Assembly (NCBI RefSeq): GCF_046195335.1
Contig: NZ_CP176093.1
Direction: 5' to 3' (one strand)
From: Methanospirillum lacunae
GTDB taxonomy: Archaea; Halobacteriota; Methanomicrobia; Methanomicrobiales; Methanospirillaceae
Length of the DNA stretch: 64,000 bases
Part shown: positions 9,191 to 15,465 of the stretch, in pieces
Layout: every line of letters starts with the position of its first letter
Position numbering within the stretch: the stretch's first letter is position 1
The notes under the pieces: generated by a model
The model's database searches: none
What the model saw: the letters and a program-made list of their open reading frames with translations, nothing else
What the model was told of the DNA's origin: nothing
Program-made: the position numbers and the translations under genes

Positions 9191-9288
9191 AACTTCATAG
9201 TCCGGGTCTGGATGAATGAACCTTTCGTACAATCAGAAGAAAAGGGGAAGACAAGTGAAGGATATGAATGAGTAACCGGTATTCTGTA

Positions 9289-10182
9289 TTATGGTTCCCG
9301 GTATGGACTAATGAGCCGAAGTGTTGACTTTGGTTGACGGTCTGAATCACGTGAGTTCGAGATCTGCTGTTCTTCCCTGATTGATCCCTTATGCATGATA
9401 AGATATCCACGTGATTCAAGAGCATACTGGACTCCTTCCTGAAGTGTTGCCCGCGTCTCAATATCACGGAGTTCAATACCAAGCTGAACCATCGTCATAG
9501 CGACTTCAGGCTTGATACCGGTCATGATAACATGGGCACCAAGGAGTTTGATAGCAACGGTGGCTTTAATAATATTTCTTGCACCAGTCTCGTCCATGCT
9601 CTGAACAGCAGTTCCATCCATGATGATATATCTGGCAGATTCTCTCCTGATTGCATCCAGAAGTTGGGCAATCATCTTATCTGCGCGAATAGTATCAAGG
9701 GTACCAATAAGGGGAAGAATCAGGATTTCGTCCCATATTTTTGATATTGGGGTTGATAATTCGAGAATTTCCTGAGTCTTCTGTCTTATTGCACGTTCAG
9801 CTGAAAGTTTTTCTGTGATATCGATAAACCTGACAACCATCTGTTCGCTGTTTGCATTCCCATAGCGTCTCATCAGACTGGCGTTGATGGTAAACGTACG
9901 GCGACCTACCTTTGGAAAAACATGATCCAGTTCAAAACTCTCAATTGTTTTCCTCTCTCTGAAAACCTGTTCGAGTTTCTCCTTCATTATAGGGAGATCA
10001 AACATGCCTCCACCTATTGAATAGATAGATTTTCCTTCGATATCTGCTCTTCCAACTCCGAATGTTGTATCAAAAGCACGGTTTCCAAAGACAATTTCAT
10101 ATGATTCATTGAGTACAAAAAGAGGTTCATCAACCGTCTGGATTATTTCAAACGGATCGACGTTGGTTGTCCGGTTACTCAT
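9289..10182 (-). CDS. PAS-STAS regulatory protein (RsbR-like architecture)
   Basis: 297 residues. A PAS domain spans about residues 10-125 (begins IIQTVDEPLFVLNESYEIVF, ends FIDITEKLSAERA). A STAS domain spans about 145-260 and contains LPLIGTLDTIRADKM and MDGTAVQSMDETGARNII. This is the sensor-plus-STAS order of RsbR-type stressosome proteins. The usual phosphorylated serine or threonine positions are partly kept. No RsbS or RsbT homologue lies nearby. The last 35 residues are polar and poorly conserved. The sensed ligand is unknown; PAS in methanogens often binds redox or small-molecule cues. Confidence 0.84.
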   Translation of the reverse strand: MSNRTTNVDPFEIIQTVDEPLFVLNESYEIVFGNRAFDTTFGVGRADIEGKSIYSIGGGMFDLPIMKEKLEQVFRERKTIESFELDHVFPKVGRRTFTINASLMRRYGNANSEQMVVRFIDITEKLSAERAIRQKTQEILELSTPISKIWDEILILPLIGTLDTIRADKMIAQLLDAIRRESARYIIMDGTAVQSMDETGARNIIKATVAIKLLGAHVIMTGIKPEVAMTMVQLGIELRDIETRATLQEGVQYALESRGYLIMHKGSIREEQQISNSRDSDRQPKSTLRLISPYREP

Positions 10183-10537
10183 AATATCTCATATCCCCTG
10201 TGTTGAATATGATACTTTCGACAGTATTTTTGTACATTCAGAATCCTGATGTATCAAATTAGATCTGATTTTCTTTGGGTAGGGGAGAAAACAGATCGCA
10301 TCTCAGTGTGTTGAAACGGGGTTTTACCCCCGCTGAAATTAAGGAGGATTGTAGGATTACTCTCTGTAATACACAGATTTGGAATACTGATGAAGTCCCT
10401 CTCCTGTCACCCTGACTTGGATGACGGTGTGATGAATAGTAGTAGATCTTCTATATGTATATAATTAACGATGATCAGTTCGACATTTCACGAACTCCAG
10501 ATCAAAAATTCTGGAAAAAAAGATAAAATATGGTTCT
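10183..10537. other. Intergenic region, 355 bases, with small hairpins
   Basis: No open frame here looks coding. On either strand CGGGG and CCCCG at about 10317-10332 can form a short hairpin, and TCTGT/ACAGA at about 10363-10377 another. GTGTGTT near 10306 can pair with AATACAC near 10368 and enclose the first of these. The region holds the 3' end of the mevalonate operon and the promoter of the PAS-STAS gene, so terminators or a leader structure are possible. Confidence 0.35.
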
Positions 10538-10927
10538 TCAGGCCGGTACAAATTTTGTGCCGTAAAAGATCGCACCGCTTGATCCTTCTTCAGCAAGTTT
10601 GCGGAAGACAGACTTGACCCTCATCCCGATATGGATCTTATCAATATCACATATCACATGAGAGGTTAATTTGGTTCCTTCATCAAGTTCGATGATGGCT
10701 AGTGGATATGGAGTCAGGAATTTGAACTGGTCACCTGCACTTCTGATGATGGTATATGTGACAACGGTCCCTGTTCCCTTGAATTTGTGGTCAACGATTT
10801 TTCCTTCGCGACGACAGTCAGGACAGAATGGACGTGGAGGATAGAAATATCTGCCACAGGTTTCGCAGTGTGTACCGATAAGATTGTACCGGTTCTGTTG
10901 CTTTCTCCAGAAACGTGCTACACTCAT
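10538..10927 (-). CDS. DUF35 OB-fold/zinc-ribbon subunit of the thiolase-HMG-CoA synthase complex
   Basis: 129 residues from the ATG at 10927; the longer open frame upstream overlaps the thiolase gene and is not needed. A rubredoxin-like zinc ribbon (CETCGRYFYPPRPFCPDC) lies near residue 20, followed by an OB fold with GTGTVVTYTII. In methanogens the homologous protein is known to bridge acetoacetyl-CoA thiolase and HMG-CoA synthase into a channelling complex. The gene starts one base before the thiolase stop codon, in keeping with that role. Confidence 0.9.
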   Translation of the reverse strand: MSVARFWRKQQNRYNLIGTHCETCGRYFYPPRPFCPDCRREGKIVDHKFKGTGTVVTYTIIRSAGDQFKFLTPYPLAIIELDEGTKLTSHVICDIDKIHIGMRVKSVFRKLAEEGSSGAIFYGTKFVPA

Positions 10928-10928
10928 A

Positions 10929-12092
10929 TTATGCCCTCCCAAAGATATGACAGACAACAGTTGCCCCGGTTCCTCCCACATTGTGAGTCATACCGATATC
11001 TGCATCAAGTTGTCGTTTTCCGGCATCTCCACGAAGTTGTTTCACAACCTCGTAGACCTGCTTGATTCCGGTTGCTCCGACCGGGTGTCCACATGCCTTG
11101 AGCCCTCCACTTGGGTTGATTGGAAGTTTTCCTCCAAGAGCTGTGTATCCTTCTTCAGTTAGTTTTCCTGCCTCTCCTTTCTTGCAGAAACCGAGATCCT
11201 CAATGGCACAGATCTCTGCAATGGTAAAGCAGTCATGCACCTCAACAAACCCGATATCCTTTCGCTCTAATTTTGCCGTCTGGAATGCTCTGTTTCCCGC
11301 GGCGACTGTAGCATCGAGGGTGCAGATATCTTTCCGGTCATGAAGTGCGATTGAACTTGAGGCCTGTCCGCAACCGAGAACCTTGATTGGTGTGTCAGTG
11401 AACTGGCGGGCTTTTTCCAGTGGTGCAAGAATAACTGCAGAAGCACCGTCTGTTACCGGTGAACAGTCAAAGAGCCTGAGCGGATCTGCAACCAGGGTAG
11501 ACTTTAAAACAGTGTCAAGCGTGATTGGCTTCTGGAACTGTGCATTTGGATTCAATGCCCCGTTTTCATGGTTCTTTACTGCCACCTGGGCTAACTGTTC
11601 ACGGGTTAGTCCATACCTGTGCATGTACTGGGTGGCGATCATTGCATAGAGACCTGGGAATGTAATTCCTGCAATTCCTTCCCATTCTCTGTCTGCAGCT
11701 GCGGCGAGAACGTCTGTAGTGACTTCTGTGTCCACATCAGTCATCTTCTCGACTCCTGCTGCTACAACGATGTCTGACATTCCTGAAGCAACTGCAGTGT
11801 ATGCCTGTCTGAATGCAAGTCCGCCTGATGCACATGCAGCTTCCACACGTGTCGCTGGTATGTTTTCAGTTGCAAGGCCTGCATAATCTGCAATGAGTGC
11901 TCCAATGTGTTCCTGTTCAACAAATCTGCCTGCACTCATGTTGCCGACAAAGATCTCATCGATGTGTTCACCTGAGAGATTTGCATCCTCAAGTGCCAGG
12001 GCACCAGCGTCAACAAAGAGATTCCTGAATGAACTCTCCCACTTCTCACCGAACTTTGTGCAACCGACTCCGATAACTGCGACTTCTCTCAT
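10929..12092 (-). CDS. Acetoacetyl-CoA thiolase (archaeal, mevalonate pathway)
   Basis: 387 residues. It condenses two acetyl-CoA into acetoacetyl-CoA for isoprenoid lipid synthesis. The nucleophile is Cys87 in EAACASGG. The HDCF segment and GGLKACGHPVGATGIKQ near the C-terminus supply the other active-site residues. This is the SCP2/thiolase group found with DUF35 in archaea rather than the bacterial degradative thiolase. The start codon overlaps the HMG-CoA synthase stop by four bases, so translation is probably coupled. Confidence 0.93.
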   Translation of the reverse strand: MREVAVIGVGCTKFGEKWESSFRNLFVDAGALALEDANLSGEHIDEIFVGNMSAGRFVEQEHIGALIADYAGLATENIPATRVEAACASGGLAFRQAYTAVASGMSDIVVAAGVEKMTDVDTEVTTDVLAAAADREWEGIAGITFPGLYAMIATQYMHRYGLTREQLAQVAVKNHENGALNPNAQFQKPITLDTVLKSTLVADPLRLFDCSPVTDGASAVILAPLEKARQFTDTPIKVLGCGQASSSIALHDRKDICTLDATVAAGNRAFQTAKLERKDIGFVEVHDCFTIAEICAIEDLGFCKKGEAGKLTEEGYTALGGKLPINPSGGLKACGHPVGATGIKQVYEVVKQLRGDAGKRQLDADIGMTHNVGGTGATVVCHIFGRA

Positions 12093-13141
12093 TCCATCAT
12101 CACCACTTTGCCTTTGTGTTTGGCATAAACTGCATAGTCAACGAGCTTTTTGTCAGCCAGAAGGGCTGCAACAGATGGGGCTGCTTCACGATGGAAGAGA
12201 TCAGAGGTGATGACATCAGTCACGGTCATGTCAAAAGAATCGCTACCTGATCCTGATCCATAACTGGTCATAAAGATCCGATCTCCTGGTTTTGCAACAT
12301 CAAGGACTGCAGAGAGCCCGACCATTGATGCTCCTGAATATGTATTTCCAAGGTAGGTTACTGCAAGTCCCGGTTTTATCTGGTCCATTGAAAATCCGAG
12401 CATACCTGCTGCCTGAACTGGAAACTTCCCATTTGGCTGATGGAAGACTGCAAAGTCATAATCTGATGGTTTGGTTCCCATCTTTTCGAGCATCATTTTT
12501 GATGCCCCGATTACATGCTTGAAGTATGCTGGCTCGCCGGTAAACCTTCCCCCGTGTCGTGGGTATGGTTTATTTTCACGTCTCCAGAAATCAGGTGTAT
12601 CGGTTGAGAATGAACATGTGTGATTTATATCAACAATCGGATCATCGTTTCCGATAACAAATGCTGCTCCTCCGGCTGCTGCCGTATATTCAAGTGCATC
12701 TCCGGGTTCTCCCTGAGCAATATCTGCACCGACAGCAACAGAAAGTTTCACCATTCCGGATTTTACAAGACCCATAGAGGTCTGAATTGCTGCAGTTCCT
12801 GCTTTACAGGCAAATTCGTAATCTGCTGCAGTCATCACAGGTGTTGCCCCGATAGCTTCTCCAACTGTCACTGCAGTGGGCTTGACCGCATACGGGTGCG
12901 ATTCGGATCCAACGTATACAGCTTCGATATCAACCGGGTTGATCTCACGCCGGGCCATTGCTGCACGGGTGGCCTCAACTGAGATGGTGATGGTGTCTTC
13001 GTCCATGTCGGGAAGACTCTTCTCAAATACGCCGAGTCCCTTAGAGATCTCGGCACCATTCGCACCCCAGACCCGTGCGATCTCTTCTACCTTGATACGG
13101 TAACGTGGAATGTACGCTCCGTATGAGATGATTCCTACCAT
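12089..13141 (-). CDS. Hydroxymethylglutaryl-CoA synthase
   Basis: 350 residues, the archaeal length. It makes HMG-CoA from acetoacetyl-CoA and acetyl-CoA. Catalytic Cys112 lies in YEFACKAGTAA, the general base Glu80 in VYVGSESHPYAVKP, and the histidine in AVFHQPNGKFP. The C-terminal MTSYGSGSGSDSF loop is typical. The gene overlaps the upstream regulator gene by seven bases and the thiolase gene by four. Together with DUF35 these form the entry module of the mevalonate pathway; HMG-CoA reductase is not in the window. Confidence 0.95.
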   Translation of the reverse strand: MVGIISYGAYIPRYRIKVEEIARVWGANGAEISKGLGVFEKSLPDMDEDTITISVEATRAAMARREINPVDIEAVYVGSESHPYAVKPTAVTVGEAIGATPVMTAADYEFACKAGTAAIQTSMGLVKSGMVKLSVAVGADIAQGEPGDALEYTAAAGGAAFVIGNDDPIVDINHTCSFSTDTPDFWRRENKPYPRHGGRFTGEPAYFKHVIGASKMMLEKMGTKPSDYDFAVFHQPNGKFPVQAAGMLGFSMDQIKPGLAVTYLGNTYSGASMVGLSAVLDVAKPGDRIFMTSYGSGSGSDSFDMTVTDVITSDLFHREAAPSVAALLADKKLVDYAVYAKHKGKVVMME

Positions 13142-13845
13142 TTTTCGTCCCTCAGATTCTCCACGATCTCTTCAATATCCTTCTCGGTACACATCAGGGT
13201 GATATGATCCTTTTCTGCCATTTTTGGCACAATCGGATGAACCTCCCCTGGTGAGATACCATGGAGGACTACGCACCGGGGTTTAAAGGGGGTAACCCGG
13301 ATCGCCACCATCGGTGACTTTCCGTTGGAAACTCCAGTGAAGATAAGCGCACGTTCGGTGCTCCACCCGTAGATCCGGTTGAACTCGTTTGATGAAAGGT
13401 TCATTATAGCCTTGATACTGTCGATTATCGTGTACCCATAGATCGTCAAATCTGTGGGTCCTGTGAGGAGCTCTCCTCCGATTACCCTGCAGAAGGTATC
13501 AAGGGTAATCTGGTTTGAGTAATCATGAAGATCATAGATGACACCTTCACCCATCTCAGCAAAGAGGAGAGAGGCAAATTTCTGAATATATCTGCCTCCT
13601 CTTCCTTCATCTATGGCAAGAATGCTATCCACGATTCGTCCGATAATCGCAGTACCCGGGCTTTTCCTCCTCCCGCTTTCATAGTCACTGATGACTGAAG
13701 GCGAGACACCGAGAAACTCGGACAGGTGTCCCTGAGATATGTCAAAACTCATTCGCCATTTCTTCAGGGTCTTCCCCGGAGAATCAGAGAGGGTTATCTC
13801 CCCCGCCATCTTTTCTGCAAGCCGATGGCGCAGTCCCGGTTCCAT
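13135..13845 (-). CDS. XRE-type HTH regulator heading the mevalonate operon
   Basis: 236 residues. A Cro/XRE helix-turn-helix lies at about residues 28-80 (GHLSEFLGVSPSVISDYESGRRKSP). The remainder is a conserved archaeal C-terminal domain of unknown ligand, with IYGYTIIDSIKAIMNLS in its middle. Its position as first gene of the HMG-CoA synthase/thiolase operon, with a seven-base overlap, strongly suggests it controls this operon and itself. The effector is unknown; a lipid precursor or acyl-CoA would be logical. Confidence 0.87.
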   Translation of the reverse strand: MEPGLRHRLAEKMAGEITLSDSPGKTLKKWRMSFDISQGHLSEFLGVSPSVISDYESGRRKSPGTAIIGRIVDSILAIDEGRGGRYIQKFASLLFAEMGEGVIYDLHDYSNQITLDTFCRVIGGELLTGPTDLTIYGYTIIDSIKAIMNLSSNEFNRIYGWSTERALIFTGVSNGKSPMVAIRVTPFKPRCVVLHGISPGEVHPIVPKMAEKDHITLMCTEKDIEEIVENLRDEKW

Positions 13846-13869
13846 GCCTGTACAGTGAGGGAGGGTGAA

Positions 13870-13883
13870 GTTAAATAATTAAC
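13870..13883 (-). promoter_or_regulatory. TATA box and GTTAA/TTAAC inverted repeat before the mevalonate operon
   Basis: GTTAAATAATTAAC lies 25-38 bases upstream of the ATG at 13845. Read on the minus strand it contains a good TATA element (TTATTTAA), so the transcript would start at or within a few bases of the ATG, that is, nearly leaderless. The perfect five-base arms also make it a plausible operator for the HTH protein encoded by the first gene. Confidence 0.5.
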
Positions 13884-14049
13884 GAAATACAAATCGACAA
13901 AGATCGAACTTTGGTATTTCAGGTTTCTGGTTATTAGTCTTTGGGAAGTATTTCTTCGTATAAATTTTTTAGATTAGCTTTCCACGATTTGAGTTTCATC
14001 AAACGTTCCATCTGACCATTGCCATGCAAAAATTTATCGTGCTGTGTTG

Positions 14050-14068
14050 CGATAGAAAATTTTTATCG
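14050..14068 (+). promoter_or_regulatory. Near-palindrome upstream of hsp20
   Basis: CGATAGAAAATTTTTATCG is an inverted repeat with a single mismatched pair (CGATA/TATCG ends). It ends 14 bases before the ribosome site AGGAGGT at 14083-14089. A half-site like it, AAATTTATCG, occurs about 30 bases further upstream. Its place between likely TATA sequences and the ribosome site fits a repressor site of a heat-shock gene. This is inference from position and symmetry. Confidence 0.42.
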
Positions 14069-14095
14069 TCTCCTCGACGAGCAGGAGGTAGCCCT

Positions 14096-14572
14096 ATGGC
14101 AATCATAAAACGTGAACGTGACCCATTTGAAGCATTTCGTACCGAGATGGATTCTCTCTTCGCAGATATGGAAAGTCGTTTTCACAGCCTGGTTCCATCT
14201 TTTCCTTCTTACAGCCAGAGAATCCGTGAAATGCCCACATTGTCAACTGGAGGTTTTTCTATTGACGTAAGGGATGAAAGTGAAGAAGTTGTTGCCCGTG
14301 CTGATATCCCCGGGTGCCAAAAAGACATGGTTAAGGTCCGCCTCATAAGGCCGAATCTGCTTCAGATTACATGTGAGAGAAAGGAAGAGAAAGAGGAAGA
14401 GGAAAAGGATTTTTTTATTAGAGAACGGTTTTTCGGGACAGTGAGCAGGAGTGTCCCACTCCCTGCAGAAGTATCAGAGGATAATGCCAAAGCAACTTTT
14501 GAGAATGGAGTCCTTGAGGTTCATTTCAAAAAATCACCCCGTGAAATATCAGGAGATATTCCAATCTCATGA
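14096..14572 (+). CDS. Small heat-shock protein, Hsp20/alpha-crystallin family
   Basis: 158 residues from the ATG at 14096, which is seven bases after a full AGGAGGT ribosome site; the longer open frame (from 14024) includes this site and is rejected. The alpha-crystallin domain spans about residues 50-140 (begins FSIDVRDESEEVVARADIPG, ends in the FENGVLEVHFKK strand). The C-terminal DIPIS holds the I-P-I anchor used for oligomer assembly. A Glu-rich insert (EEKEEEEKDFF) separates the middle strands. It is an ATP-independent holdase in the cytoplasm. Confidence 0.95.
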   Translation: MAIIKRERDPFEAFRTEMDSLFADMESRFHSLVPSFPSYSQRIREMPTLSTGGFSIDVRDESEEVVARADIPGCQKDMVKVRLIRPNLLQITCERKEEKEEEEKDFFIRERFFGTVSRSVPLPAEVSEDNAKATFENGVLEVHFKKSPREISGDIPIS

Positions 14573-14582
14573 AGGATCCACT

Positions 14583-15311
14583 TTACAATTTTTCATTTAC
14601 AACTTTGATGGAATAGATTGGGTCTATAAGTGCAGTGCCATTTTCAATAGTGCATCCGAGAACGTGTCCACCTACAGTTTTGTCAGCAGAAATATAATGC
14701 AGGTGGAATCCTGCGTAGTTTACGCCCTGCATGTATGCCGGGAACCAGAATCCTGATATTGTGCCGGTAGTGTTTGTGAGATTAAAGACACTCTGGTTGG
14801 CAATAACAGAAGAGAGAGGCGGATATGGTTTTTGCTGAATCGGAACACTTCTGACCTTCATTTCAGGGAAAAATCCGTCCACCCTGATCGCATATATACA
14901 GTCCTTTGATGGGAATGACTGGTTCAATTCTTCTTCGAGCTCTGTGATATTTTCAGATTGTGAAAACTCATGTGTCTGTTCTGGATTGAACCAGACTGTA
15001 TTCATGAAGGTAATTCCAGTGTCTCCCGGAGGCGTGTGTACTACTCCGTCAGAGGTAACCTGATATACTGTTCCGTTGAGCTGGATCAACTCACCATCCA
15101 TATTTTCAAATCCACCCACCCCAAGATCACCATATTTATTCATATCATCGACGGTGGCATGACGATCGTAGTTACCTTCCTCAAGAACTGAGAAAACTCC
15201 TGCCTGTGAGGTGAGATCTTCATGACTTTGCTCTGCAACTGCGAGAAAAACAGTAGCACCGAAAAACAGCATAAGAATTGTAAAGATGAGTATTATCCGA
15301 CTAAAACACAT
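14583..15311 (-). CDS. budA: Exported alpha-acetolactate decarboxylase
   Basis: 242 residues. Residues 1-26 form a hydrophobic signal sequence, unusual but also known in some bacterial homologues. The family core is clear: GDLGVGGFENMDGE near 61-74 and GFHLHYISADKTVGGHVL at 201-218. The spacing of His203, His205 and His216 equals that of the zinc ligands in the Brevibacillus enzyme, and Glu74 and Arg154 fall at the catalytic positions with the same offset. The protein ends before the C-terminal glutamate of that enzyme. The reaction is acetolactate to acetoin plus CO2. No acetolactate synthase lies nearby, so the role outside the membrane is unclear. Confidence 0.85.
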   Translation of the reverse strand: MCFSRIILIFTILMLFFGATVFLAVAEQSHEDLTSQAGVFSVLEEGNYDRHATVDDMNKYGDLGVGGFENMDGELIQLNGTVYQVTSDGVVHTPPGDTGITFMNTVWFNPEQTHEFSQSENITELEEELNQSFPSKDCIYAIRVDGFFPEMKVRSVPIQQKPYPPLSSVIANQSVFNLTNTTGTISGFWFPAYMQGVNYAGFHLHYISADKTVGGHVLGCTIENGTALIDPIYSIKVVNEKL

Positions 15312-15465
15312 AGCATCATTTCGCCCCTGTGAGTGATGAAACCTCCTTAATATCGGTTCGATGAAAAAAAGTTCGGGCTACTTTTTGCATCTGGAAGTTG
15401 GTTCTCCACAAAGGTTGATCAGTACCTACAGCCAAATGAGATAACCTGTCCGCATACCGGGGGCG

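Noticed and set aside
9190..9232. TTG start for malic enzyme 14 codons upstream
   Set aside because: Family alignment fits the ATG at 9190. The TTG is not excluded because a TATA-like sequence lies before it.
10306..10340. CRISPR-like string with TTGAAAC
   Set aside because: Occurs once; no spaced direct repeats were seen anywhere in the window.
14024..14095. Longer N-terminus of Hsp20
   Set aside because: A complete AGGAGGT ribosome site lies inside it, seven bases before the ATG at 14096.
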